A stretch of 60,513 nucleotides of DNA from an uncultured Bacteroidota bacterium (GTDB lineage: Bacteria > Bacteroidota > Bacteroidia > Chitinophagales > Saprospiraceae), in NCBI GenBank assembly GCA_937872515.1, contig CALMSX010000088.1, positions 1 to 60,513 on the forward strand. The letters are read 5' to 3'. A model generated the notes under the pieces. That model did no database searches, was not told the origin of the DNA, and worked only from the letters and a program-made list of their open reading frames with translations. The translations under genes were made by a program, and so were the position numbers. Position 1 is the first letter of the stretch; the number at the start of each line of letters is the position of its first letter. This document shows, one piece after another, positions 47,266 through 54,920 of the stretch.

Positions 47266-48159
47266 TTACATAGCCATAGGAACTTCCATAAGCAGGATTT
47301 CGCCTCCTGAGCCGAGCGCCTTTAGATCAATCTGGTCTACATCCCAGATGCCCAGACCATCTCTCTTTTCGAGGGCTTGACCATTGACTTCAAAAGAGCC
47401 ACTGAGTACAAATGCATAAAGGCCGTTACCTTTCTTTTTAAGCAAGTAGCTGCTGCCTTTGTTTGCATCAAATTGACCGAGGTGGAACCAAGCGTCCTGA
47501 TGGATCCAAACACCTGCATCATCTGCATTGGGGGAGAGGATTTGCTGGAGTTGATTGTGACGATCCTCTGATTTTAAAGTAATTTGATCGTATCTGGGGG
47601 TAACATTCCTTTTATTTGGGAAGACCCAAATCTGAAGAAATTTGACGGTAGCGTCTCTGTTTTTATTGTATTCACTGTGTGTAATGCCGGTTCCGGCACT
47701 CATCACCTGTACGTCGCCGTTTCTGATGACGGCCACATTGCCCATTGAGTCTTTGTGTTCCAGATCTCCCTCAAGGGGTATGCTGATGATTTCCATGTTG
47801 TCATGCGGGTGGGTACCAAAGCCCATGCCACCCTGAACGGTGTCGTCGTTGAGGACTCTGAGCACGCCAAAATGCATCCTCTCAGGATTGTAATAATTGG
47901 CAAAACTAAAGGTATGGTAGCTCTGTAGCCAACCGTGATCTGCATGTCCCCTGGTTGATGCCTTATGTAAAACGCTTTTGTTCATGATGGAAGATTGGGT
48001 ATTGGGTAGATGATTAAAACCAAGAATTTGATCGTCTTTTATAGGTTCCAGTGGGGTTAATTCGTCAATGTCATTGTTCAGGGCTTTGATGCTGCCTGCT
48101 CCCGTTACCAGGATGCCTGTGCCCAACAAAGTTTTGCGGATAAAGTCTTTACGGTCCAT
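47266..48159 (-). CDS. Pirin-family protein with an N-terminal leader-like extension
   Basis: 297 residues from the ATG at 48159; a start at 48252 would add 31 residues without a recognisable function. The pirin core begins about residue 58 at MNKSVLHKASTRGHADHGW, where most bacterial pirins start. The metal site is visible as THPHDNMEIISIPL, with further histidines in LEGDLEHKD and GTGITHSEYN. The extra N-terminal 55 residues begin MDRKDFIRKTLLGTG and then a hydrophobic stretch ILVTGAGS, looking like a signal or Tat-like leader, but with only a single arginine before K. Pirins include quercetinases and regulators; role here unknown. Confidence 0.8.
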   Translation of the reverse strand: MDRKDFIRKTLLGTGILVTGAGSIKALNNDIDELTPLEPIKDDQILGFNHLPNTQSSIMNKSVLHKASTRGHADHGWLQSYHTFSFANYYNPERMHFGVLRVLNDDTVQGGMGFGTHPHDNMEIISIPLEGDLEHKDSMGNVAVIRNGDVQVMSAGTGITHSEYNKNRDATVKFLQIWVFPNKRNVTPRYDQITLKSEDRHNQLQQILSPNADDAGVWIHQDAWFHLGQFDANKGSSYLLKKKGNGLYAFVLSGSFEVNGQALEKRDGLGIWDVDQIDLKALGSGGEILLMEVPMAM

Positions 48160-48209
48160 GATTGCGTATTTGTTTGTTGAAACAAATGTTTGGGTTAAAA
48201 AGTTCAATT

Positions 48210-48300
48210 GGGAGCGGGGAACGGAGTATCCGGGAGCGGAGCAACGGAGCATCGGGCCCCTACACCTCTATTGAGGCGTTGGGGCAAGGAACGGAGCATC
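48210..48300. repeat. GGAGC-rich word repeats with a dispersed hairpin
   Basis: Direct copies of ACGGAG(T/C)ATC(C)GGG words occur between 48220 and 48300, three in number, overlapping the unlikely upstream part of the pirin frame. Inside them, 48257-48284 forms a hairpin: CCCCTACACCTC with GAGGCGTTGGGG across TATT, two mismatches. Its CCCCTACACC arm is shared with 40691-40718 (complement) and is close to the arm at 15536. The region lies upstream of the pirin start. Confidence 0.6.
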
Positions 48301-48307
48301 CGGTGAA

Positions 48308-48328
48308 ATATGTTCATATGTTCATATG
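48308..48328. repeat. Left copy of a 21-bp inverted repeat flanking the HYR-like gene
   Basis: ATATGTTCATATGTTCATAT and one further G. The inverse copy is at 49927-49947, matching at 20 of 21 positions. Both consist of short TATG(A/T) words, so chance similarity among low-complexity strings is possible. Confidence 0.5.
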
Positions 48329-48330
48329 GT

Positions 48331-48360
48331 GCTCCCGCATCAGTTTACTGATGCGGGGGC
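48331..48360. terminator. Perfect stem-loop downstream of the HYR-like gene
   Basis: CCCGCATCAG pairs with CTGATGCGGG across TTTA; outer bases extend the stem. It lies about 100 bases beyond the stop of the 48459-49715 gene. Both sides are AT-rich but no T run is adjacent. Probably a factor-dependent terminator or a repeat-type structure; the flanking TATGTTCATAT words make an element boundary also possible. Confidence 0.4.
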
Positions 48361-48458
48361 TATGTTCATATCAATTGCGGTATCTATGCATTTGAATACC
48401 TACAAAAACTTTGTTTTTATAAGCACAAGCATATAAATATTTGAACATGTTAAGAGCA

Positions 48459-49715
48459 TTATTCCCACACTACAGGAATCTCTTTTTGTGGCTTTACTTC
48501 ATTGGCATGTAGAAATGCTTTATCATAGCTTGTCTTTTTTTGACTTGTGATCCATGTTATTGACTGGATGTGCGTGATTGTTCTTTGGCATTCGTCTGTA
48601 AATTGCCAGGTGATTGTGACTGGTTCACACTTAGAGGGGTCGCCTTTGATTTGAGGAGGGACTTTACCTTGTAATGTGCATTCACTACTTCCATTGCTGT
48701 AAGCAAGTGAATCAATGACGGGTTTCATTCCGCAGGACAAAGTGATATCTCTTGGGGGGTTGATGAAGTTGGCCAGACTCATTGGGGTTTTAGTAATAGA
48801 TTGGGAATGTGTTATGGTACGATTACATGCATCGGTATATCTCCAGATTGCTGTTATAGTGCCTCCACAGGGACTTGAATCGGATTCAACTTTGGGGGGT
48901 ATGGATAGTTGAATATTACAGTATTGTTCGTAATTAGAGATATCGAGAGATGGGACAGTGTAATTTTCACTATTGCAACTTAAAGTAATATTTGCCGGAG
49001 GATTTATAAAGATAGCAGGAAGATTTCCATATTTATTAGTGATTTTTTGTGTGTGTATTATTGGAAATCCACAGCCATCGTTGATTTGCCAAACCCGGTG
49101 AGCAGTTTCAGGAAGACAGAAATCAGTGCTTCTATTTATAAGAGGGGCTAACCTTTTTATGCCACACTGATCAATATAAGGAAGGCCATCGCTAAAAGGG
49201 AGAGGCGATTGAATACAATTTACAGTTATATCATCAGGAAGATAGGTGAATTTGGGTGGAGTAGTGCTTTTAACATCAATTGAGATGAATGTAAGATGGC
49301 ATACGCTGTTTGGCAGTTCATTTATTTTTCTTCCTATCCATGAGTTGGTTTGGGTAGAATCGGTGCAGTTGAAAGAAATTACCTGATATTTCCCGCAGGA
49401 TGGAAAGGCAAAATGCCATAGATCTGTTTCTCGCGCATGAATGATGGTTCCATCGGCATCAGCGATAAAAATGTACTGGTGTGCTGTTTTTGAATTACCA
49501 ACTACTTTAATTTCCTGCAGTTCACCCGGACAAATATGACGACTATCAAGGATGATATTTCCGGCATTTGGAATGGAGTCAAACCCCAACACCTTTGCAT
49601 ATCCATTAATTAAATCTGTTGGTGTATGGGCGAACAGCTGAATTTGAAATATGAGCAGAATGATGCTGGTATACCAAACTATTCGATAAATCAATTGACC
49701 ACGGGTTTTTTTCAT
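48459..49715 (-). CDS. Secreted HYR-like-repeat protein
   Basis: 418 residues with a signal peptide of about 30 (ending QLFAHT). Residues about 165-400 hold three HYR-like cysteine units, each reading NPP..ITLSC, an inner pair of cysteines, then a W(R/Q)YTD(A/E)C closure: WQINDGCGFPIIHTQKI, WRYTDACNRTITHSQSI, WQFTDECQRTITHIQSI. These Ig-like modules, common in Bacteroidota surface proteins, are known for adhesion or as spacers. No T9SS sorting domain is visible; the frame ends PQKEIPVVWE. It may be a truncated relative of a longer multi-HYR protein. Isolated on its strand. Confidence 0.8.
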   Translation of the reverse strand: MKKTRGQLIYRIVWYTSIILLIFQIQLFAHTPTDLINGYAKVLGFDSIPNAGNIILDSRHICPGELQEIKVVGNSKTAHQYIFIADADGTIIHARETDLWHFAFPSCGKYQVISFNCTDSTQTNSWIGRKINELPNSVCHLTFISIDVKSTTPPKFTYLPDDITVNCIQSPLPFSDGLPYIDQCGIKRLAPLINRSTDFCLPETAHRVWQINDGCGFPIIHTQKITNKYGNLPAIFINPPANITLSCNSENYTVPSLDISNYEQYCNIQLSIPPKVESDSSPCGGTITAIWRYTDACNRTITHSQSITKTPMSLANFINPPRDITLSCGMKPVIDSLAYSNGSSECTLQGKVPPQIKGDPSKCEPVTITWQFTDECQRTITHIQSITWITSQKKTSYDKAFLHANEVKPQKEIPVVWE

Positions 49716-49732
49716 AGAGATTCAATTTTAAT

Positions 49733-49740
49733 CAAATGTA
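49733..49740 (-). promoter_or_regulatory. Candidate -7 element for the HYR-like gene
   Basis: Reads TACATTTG on the minus strand, matching TAnnTTTG, and lies 17 bases before the ATG at 49715. No -33 TTTG is seen at the expected distance. Confidence 0.4.
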
Positions 49741-50047
49741 GTTTTTCACTTTGATTTGGTGTTGAGGATTGATATAAATTGTCGGCAGCGATTCAAGTAA
49801 TAGAGGAGGTCATAGGTTTCAATGTTTGGTTTCGACCAGCTCAAACCTATTAAATAAAACCATCGTATAGGGTAAAGCACCCTTTTCTGTTATGTGGATC
49901 ACTTAAGTTTAATTCCCCAATCAAATCATATGAACATATGAAAATATGAATATATGAAAATATCTACCTGTTCCCTTGTCCCATTTTCACAACATTGTGT
50001 GTCATTACCATGAAAACATTTATTTTACCACTTTAAAACAAAAGACA
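49741..50047. repeat. Divergent intergenic region with TATGAA words (right copy 49927-49947)
   Basis: 307 bases between divergent genes. The right inverted copy of the 21-bp repeat lies at 49927-49947, followed by a TATGAAAATATG string to about 49965. No gene is called; an in-frame upstream ATG at 49976 for the YCII gene adds residues that look unconserved. Confidence 0.5.
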
Positions 50048-50398
50048 ATGAAAGAATTTTTGATGCTGATCAGAGAAAATGCAGACTATGGACAGATGAG
50101 TGTAGATGACATGCAGGCGGACATTCAGAAACACATGGAATGGGTAGAAGAGCTCATCTCCAAAGGACATTTTAAAGGAGGCAATCCATTGGAAGGAGCA
50201 GGTGCTACCATCTCAGGCAATGAACGCCTGGTCAAGGACGGACCATTTATTGAGAGTAAGGAGTGTATTAGCGGCTACTACTTTTTACTGGCCTCTTCAC
50301 TCGTGGAAGCGGTTGAAATAGCCAAGGGCTGTCCGGCATTGGAAATTGGTGCCAATCTTGAGCTTAGGGAAGTAATTCCAACCGGTGAAGAAGGCTGA
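50048..50398 (+). CDS. YCII/DGPF-related small protein, partner of an ECF42-type sigma factor
   Basis: 116 residues from the ATG at 50048, where the conserved MKEFLMLIRENADY begins. The family hallmark is the RLVKDGPFIESKECISGYYF stretch, a DGPF-type motif, with a preceding HMEWVEELISKGHFKGG. Residues resemble the YCII/DGPFAETKE proteins, which are typically encoded beside ECF42 sigma factors and of unknown biochemical role. The downstream sigma gene overlaps by 14 bases, so the pair is cotranscribed and likely co-regulated. Confidence 0.88.
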   Translation: MKEFLMLIRENADYGQMSVDDMQADIQKHMEWVEELISKGHFKGGNPLEGAGATISGNERLVKDGPFIESKECISGYYFLLASSLVEAVEIAKGCPALEIGANLELREVIPTGEEG

Positions 50399-51635
50399 TC
50401 CAATAGGGGAAAGTAACAAGCAGGTCGACCATCTTTTTCGCGAAGTTTCGGGAAAGGTGGTGGCTGTGCTTATGCGAAGGTTTGGTGTACACCACATTGA
50501 GTTGATTATGGATGCCGTACAGGATGCCTTTGAAGCAGGACTAATTCGTTGGCGGTATGAGGGACTCCCCAAGGTACCAGAGGCCTGGTTGATGACCGTG
50601 GCGCATCGAAAACTACTCAATCAATTGCGCAAAGAGAGTCATAGGCCCGACATAATGGCTGAGGTTGAAACAAAGATGGATGAAGCCGCAATTGAAATAG
50701 ATGGATCTTACATTAAAGATAGTCAGCTTAGATTATTGCTGGTCTGTGTCAATTTGCCTTTGAGCAGAAGAGACCGCATTATTACCACTTTGCACATACT
50801 ATGTGGCTTTTCCCCCGCTGAATTGGCCAGGGCCATGGGCTTACATTTTGAGGCGGTGAGAAAGAGTTTGTACCGCAATAAATTAAAACTTGCGCAAGAC
50901 ACAACCTGGATCCAAAAGGAAGCCGACATCCATATCGCGGTTAACCAAATACCTACCCTCTTAGAAATTCTCTATGCCCTTTTTAATGAAGGATATAAGT
51001 CGCAACAAGGAGATAAGAGTGTGGACATTTCATTGTGTTATGAGGCATTGAGGCTGCTAAAATTGGTAAATGAGCTGGTTAGGGATACTCAAATTCAGGC
51101 ACTTTTGGCCTTGTTTTATTTTCATCTAAGCAGATTTCCAGCCAGAATGGATGTTGCAGGCGACTGGCTCACCCTGGAAGAGCAAGATCGACAACTATGG
51201 GATGAGTTTCTGAAGGGAGCGGGCTTCCATCACCTGGCATTGGCAAAACCTACTGATAGACCTATTACCTGGTACCTGGAAGCGGTCATAGCTTCCCTTC
51301 ATGCGGCTGCCCCTTCGTTTGATCAAACGCCTTGGAAAATGATTGAACAACTGTACACAAAATGGCATGAAGCAGATGCTGAAAATCCAATGGTAAGATT
51401 GCAGGCTTTAACTGCTGCAATCTTTCACAGAGCTGATCTCCAATTGGTCAATGAATTAGAAGCTTTGCGTTCCACTATCGAAGACAGTCAGAAATATATG
51501 ATCGATGCCACCATTGCCGGCTTGTATGAAAAACTGGGTTATACAGAAAAAAGAAATCAGTTTCTAAGACAAGCCATTGATCAATGTAATCAAAAGGCAG
51601 ATATACGCTGGTTAAAGAAAAAAATGAAACAATGA
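50385..51635 (+). CDS. ECF42-type RNA polymerase sigma factor with C-terminal DUF6596
   Basis: 416 residues from a GTG at 50385. Region 2 lies in about 10-90 (VAVLMRRFGVHHIELIMDAV, QDAFEAGLIRW). Region 4 is at about 125-180 (RDRIITTLHILCGFSPAELA, then LHFEAVRKSLYRNKLKL). The C-terminal 230 residues are the DUF6596/TPR-like extension (LLEILYALFNEGYKSQQGDK), which is the landmark of the ECF42 group. Known ECF42 factors have no anti-sigma partner; the extension and adjacent DGPF protein are thought to take that role. Targets unknown. Overlaps the YCII gene by 14 bases. Confidence 0.9.
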   Translation: MKKADPIGESNKQVDHLFREVSGKVVAVLMRRFGVHHIELIMDAVQDAFEAGLIRWRYEGLPKVPEAWLMTVAHRKLLNQLRKESHRPDIMAEVETKMDEAAIEIDGSYIKDSQLRLLLVCVNLPLSRRDRIITTLHILCGFSPAELARAMGLHFEAVRKSLYRNKLKLAQDTTWIQKEADIHIAVNQIPTLLEILYALFNEGYKSQQGDKSVDISLCYEALRLLKLVNELVRDTQIQALLALFYFHLSRFPARMDVAGDWLTLEEQDRQLWDEFLKGAGFHHLALAKPTDRPITWYLEAVIASLHAAAPSFDQTPWKMIEQLYTKWHEADAENPMVRLQALTAAIFHRADLQLVNELEALRSTIEDSQKYMIDATIAGLYEKLGYTEKRNQFLRQAIDQCNQKADIRWLKKKMKQ

Positions 51636-51698
51636 AAATTATCTATGTAAAGTGTGACATTTGATCGATATCAACGAATAATAGGTAAAAACTAAGAT

Positions 51699-52205
51699 TT
51701 GACTTTCAATAAAGAATCCAGGACCCACAAGACAGACGCCTATCTGGCCTTGCTGGAAAGACACAAAGGCATCCTGTATAAGGTAGCCAGATCTTATGCC
51801 ACCGGCATGGAGATAGATGATTTGGTGCAGGACATCTGTTTGCAACTATGGGGAAGTTTTGAAAGGTACGACGATCGGTTTGCAGAGAGCACATGGGTGT
51901 ATCGAATTGCCCTCAATACCTGTATTTCTGCCTATCGCAAAGAGAAACGAAGAGAAACCAGTGCCACCGATGTAATGCACATCCTGCATCCGGCAGTTGA
52001 TAGAGACCAGGAGCGATTGGATGAACTGTATAAAATGATTCAAACCCTGAAGGAAATCGACAGAGCCCTTCTTTTGCTTTATTTAGAAGGTAAGGACCAT
52101 AAAGAAATCGCCCTCATCATGGGATATACCGAAACCAATGTTTCAACGCGGCTATCAAGGATCCGAAATGAATTAAAATCAATGACAAACACATTAAATA
52201 AATAA
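51699..52205 (+). CDS. ECF RNA polymerase sigma factor
   Basis: 168 residues from a TTG at 51699. Region 2 is LYKVARSYATGMEIDDLVQD to LQLWGSFERY, with the STWVYRIALNTCISAYRKEK stretch typical of ECF sigma factors. Region 4 is EIALIMGYTETNVSTRLSRI, a helix-turn-helix that reads the -35-type element. It is much shorter than the ECF42 factor upstream (63-base gap) and belongs to a different group. The next gene, five bases downstream, encodes a membrane protein, a common layout for ECF-anti-sigma pairs. Confidence 0.88.
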   Translation: MTFNKESRTHKTDAYLALLERHKGILYKVARSYATGMEIDDLVQDICLQLWGSFERYDDRFAESTWVYRIALNTCISAYRKEKRRETSATDVMHILHPAVDRDQERLDELYKMIQTLKEIDRALLLLYLEGKDHKEIALIMGYTETNVSTRLSRIRNELKSMTNTLNK

Positions 52206-52210
52206 TTAAT

Positions 52211-52840
52211 ATGAATATTACAGAACTCACTGAGCTTTGGCAGAACCAGCAGGTTCATTTACAGCAAAGCATGGAGATGAACAAAGTCCTGGCAAAAGAA
52301 GTGCAGACACTGAAACTGCAGCAATTGTTTTCTTCCATGCGGCCCATCAAAATATTTACCCTGGTCGTTGGCCTGCTATGGGTGGTATTTGTAGACAGCA
52401 TTCTGGTGGCTACCTACGGCATTGCCAGTCCTTACTTTTTTTGGTCAGCCTTGCTGCAAAGCGCCATTACCAAAGTGGCGATAGGAGTTTACCTATACCA
52501 ACTTATCTTGCTCTATCAAACAGATGTCAGCCACGCCGTGTCAGCAGTACAACAGCGCATAGCCCATCTCACCGTATCTACCCTTTGGGTGAGTCGTATC
52601 TTATTTCTCCAGCTCCCCCTATGGACTACCTTTTGGTGGACCGAATCATTTATCAATGAAATTTCTCCCCTTGCCAAGTCATTGCTGTTTTCCACCGTTA
52701 TTTTATTTGCCGCTGTTGCTTTAGGATTGTTCATCAACATCCGAATAAAGAACCGTGAAAAACCCTGGTTTCGATGGATCTTTCGCGGTCGGGAATGGGA
52801 CCCGTTGGTGAAAGCGCAGGAAGTGTTGGAGGAATTGTAG
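52211..52840 (+). CDS. Membrane protein linked to the ECF sigma factor (putative regulator)
   Basis: 209 residues. A soluble, glutamine-rich N-terminal segment (about 1-43; LWQNQQVHLQQSMEMNKVLA) faces the cytoplasm by inference. Hydrophobic segments follow at about 47-70, 74-102, 120-143 and 150-175. The C-terminus is basic (IRIKNREKPWFRWIF). No known anti-sigma domain is recognised, but the immediate position after a sigma gene makes an anti-sigma or signal-transmitting role plausible. Role is inference from context only. Confidence 0.75.
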   Translation: MNITELTELWQNQQVHLQQSMEMNKVLAKEVQTLKLQQLFSSMRPIKIFTLVVGLLWVVFVDSILVATYGIASPYFFWSALLQSAITKVAIGVYLYQLILLYQTDVSHAVSAVQQRIAHLTVSTLWVSRILFLQLPLWTTFWWTESFINEISPLAKSLLFSTVILFAAVALGLFINIRIKNREKPWFRWIFRGREWDPLVKAQEVLEEL

Positions 52841-53045
52841 GAGGTGCTGCCACACTAATAGATATTGACAACTCAGCTATAATGTAATATTTTTGTATAT
52901 AGTCAATCAGATACTAACAAAATGCAGTCTTGATAGAAGTGGAGTTTTAAGATTGTAAAGAGGTTTGTCGTCAGTTGTCTGAACCACGGATTATTACGGA
53001 TTTTGGGATTTCTCGGATTATTAATTAATATTTATATATACGCTT

Positions 53046-53423
53046 ATGGAAAAATTAAAGTACAAAGACATTACAGAAAAAATCCTTGGGGCATCATTTG
53101 AAGTCCACGGATTTTTGGGAAATGGGTTTCAGGAAGTCATTTATCAAAGAGCCCTCGCCTATGAGTTGTGGGCCAAAGGTCTGAATTACCAGAGGGAAAT
53201 CGAAATGGATATTTTTTACAAAGACCTAAAGGAGCCCATTGGAACAAGGAGGGCTGATTTTATTGTGGAAGATAAAATCGTCGTAGAAATCAAAGCCATC
53301 ATTGAATTGCAGGACGTACATTTGGCACAGATCCTAAACTACCTCAAAGCCTACCGGATGGAAGTCGGACTGTTGATCAATTTTGGGAGTAAGTCCATGA
53401 CATTTAAAAGAGTGGTGTTATAA
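53046..53423 (+). CDS. GxxExxY protein
   Basis: 125 residues, the usual length. The naming motif is in GFQEVIYQRALAYEL. Downstream motifs RRADFIVEDKIVVEIKA and a closing LLINFGSKSMTFKRVV suggest a PD-(D/E)xK nuclease-like fold: D in ADFIVED, then E-x-K in VEIKA. No signal peptide. Function is not established. It lies alone inside an inverted-repeat-bounded unit of ACGGATT words, a context also recalled for other GxxExxY genes. Confidence 0.93.
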   Translation: MEKLKYKDITEKILGASFEVHGFLGNGFQEVIYQRALAYELWAKGLNYQREIEMDIFYKDLKEPIGTRRADFIVEDKIVVEIKAIIELQDVHLAQILNYLKAYRMEVGLLINFGSKSMTFKRVVL

Positions 53424-53554
53424 GATATGATGTTTCTGAATTGTGAAGTAGAGACGAAAACATTCGCAATATCTATATACAATGGTAAAAATTAAGAGGG
53501 CGTAAAATTATTTTTATTAACTAACCCCTGAAAAGTCGAAAGTAAATAATCCAT

Positions 53555-53662
53555 GCAACCCGTCCAATCCCAAATCCGTGTAATCCGAGCAATCCCAAAT
53601 CCGTGTAATCAAAGCAATCCCAAATCCGTGAAATCCGTGCAATCCCTCTAATCCGTGGTTCA
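53555..53662. repeat. AATCCGTG / CAATCCC word array
   Basis: Repeated unit of about 25 bases, GCAATCCCAAATCCGTGTAA and similar, at least three copies, then shorter forms to the right inverted-repeat end. On the complement it reads CACGGATTTGGGATT, matching the words at 52981-53027. The flanking sequence to 53846 (about 185 bases) contains nothing recognised. Confidence 0.8.
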
Positions 53663-53846
53663 AAAGTGGTGGGAGGTAATGGTTCATGCCAATAACTTAT
53701 CATTTAAGTGGCGAGACAACCTTTAACATCTCATCTTAGAAGTAAATTTTATTCATGTGACGACTAGTAACAGCGCCCACTAATTATTTGGAATAAAAGT
53801 TTAGTATTTGAAGCATTTTTCTTTTATTTGACCAAATTTCCACAGC

Positions 53847-54197
53847 ATGCAAAACACCAGGGTTTTTAAAATGTCTTTTGCCAGTGTGTATCCGCATTAC
53901 ATTGCAAAGGCTGAAAAAAAGGGGCGAACGAAGGAAGAATTGGACACCATCATTTTTTGGTTGACAGGGTACACAGAAAAGGAGCTAAAACGGATTTTGG
54001 AGGAAAAGACGGATTTTGAGACATTTTTTGGAGAGGCGCCACAGATGAACCCCAATGTAGATAAGATCACAGGAGTGATTTGTGGCTATAGAGTGGAAGA
54101 AATTGAAGATCCACTGATGCAAAAGATCCGCTATCTCGACAAGTTGGTGGATGAGCTGGCAAAGGGTAAGGCGATGGAAAAGATTTTGAGGCAATAA
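53847..54197 (+). CDS. DUF2200 family protein
   Basis: 116 residues, full family length. The characteristic start is [20 protein letters not shown], then [38 protein letters not shown] and a C-terminal helix [18 protein letters not shown]. Soluble, no signal. Function is unknown; the family is often found next to other small single-domain genes such as DUF1801, as here. Next gene starts 70 bases downstream. Confidence 0.9.
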   Translation: MQNTRVFKMSFASVYPHYIAKAEKKGRTKEELDTIIFWLTGYTEKELKRILEEKTDFETFFGEAPQMNPNVDKITGVICGYRVEEIEDPLMQKIRYLDKLVDELAKGKAMEKILRQ

Positions 54198-54266
54198 CAG
54201 CAGAAGGTGTTAAAGACATAAATTATTCCCATTCCAATTTTTAAGTAGAATTAAAATTAACCCACG

Positions 54267-54683
54267 ATGGCAGAAATCAAAACCAAGGTAACAGACGCCA
54301 GTGTAAATGAATTCATTGAGGCGTTTGCCAATACCGATCAAAAGAAAAAAGACAGTTATGAGCTGATCCGAATCATGCAGGAATATACCGGTTTTGAGCC
54401 CAGGATGTGGGGACCTTCGATCATTGGCTTTGGGGTTTACCATTACAAATCAAACAGGAGCAAGCAGGAGGGAGATTGGCCGCTGGTAGGTTTTTCTCCC
54501 CGTAAAGCGGCGATATCTCTTTACATCTACATGGGTGAAAGTCATGATTTGTTGTCACGACTTGGCAAATTTACCATGGGCAAGAGTTGTATCTATGTTA
54601 AAAAGTTGTCCGACATCGATGTGGAGGTAATGAAGGAGATGATGGGGCTGACCATAAAAATATTGAAGAAAAAGTTTGGGTAG
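54267..54683 (+). CDS. DUF1801 / YdhG-type domain protein
   Basis: 138 residues. Family landmarks: ELIRIMQEYTGFEPRMWG, IIGFGVYHYKSNRSKQEGDW, PLVGFSPRKAAISLYIYM, and the closing GKSCIYVKKLSDIDVEVM. A frataxin-like (YdhG/CyaY-type) alpha-beta fold is expected. Soluble. Role unknown. It sits between DUF2200 and SRPBCC genes in a run of small domain genes. Confidence 0.9.
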   Translation: MAEIKTKVTDASVNEFIEAFANTDQKKKDSYELIRIMQEYTGFEPRMWGPSIIGFGVYHYKSNRSKQEGDWPLVGFSPRKAAISLYIYMGESHDLLSRLGKFTMGKSCIYVKKLSDIDVEVMKEMMGLTIKILKKKFG

Positions 54684-54775
54684 AGCGTGTAGGGCAAAGC
54701 GTTTAGCGCAGAGCGTTTAGCGTGTAGCGCAGAGCGTTTAGCGTAGAGCGTTTAGCGCAAAGGGTGTAGTCAAAG
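54684..54775. repeat. GCGTTTAGCG word array
   Basis: Begins inside the DUF1801 stop and repeats AGCGTTTAGCGCAGAGCG-type words about five times. On the complement it gives a translatable but meaningless Leu-Asn-Ala-Leu-Arg string. No function seen. GC content is much above its neighbours. Confidence 0.8.
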
Positions 54776-54863
54776 CGGAAAGTTAGGCAGTCTTGGTGCA
54801 AAACAAGGTTAAACGAAAATGGTATGTTCTCATACATCAATATAGCCGAAGCATAAAATTTGA

Positions 54864-54871
54864 TATATTTG
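54864..54871 (+). promoter_or_regulatory. Candidate -7 element for the SRPBCC gene
   Basis: TATATTTG matches TAnnTTTG, 50 bases before the ATG at 54921. An earlier TTTG at 54859 overlaps too closely to be a -33. Weak support. Confidence 0.35.
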
Positions 54872-54920
54872 ATTTCCAAAAGACAAATTCCGGGACTTTT
54901 TTTACGCAAAAATTGACATT

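Larger units (their letters stand above)
52980..53662. mobile_element. Candidate GxxExxY cassette bounded by a 14-bp inverted repeat
   Basis: TGAACCACGGATTA (52980-52993) and its exact complement TAATCCGTGGTTCA (53649-53662) bracket one small gene. The left inner region carries ACGGATT words (to about 53027) and the right inner region carries the complementary AATCCGTG words (53555-53662). The unit is 683 bases and contains no transposase. It looks like a MITE-like or otherwise passively moved element. No target duplication is obvious. Confidence 0.45.

Noticed and set aside
49976..50047. Upstream start for the YCII gene
   Set aside because: The extra residues precede the conserved family start and read through intergenic sequence.
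54703..54909. 68-codon minus-strand frame
   Set aside because: Its C-terminal part is a translation of the GCGTTTAGCG array; no family and no start context.
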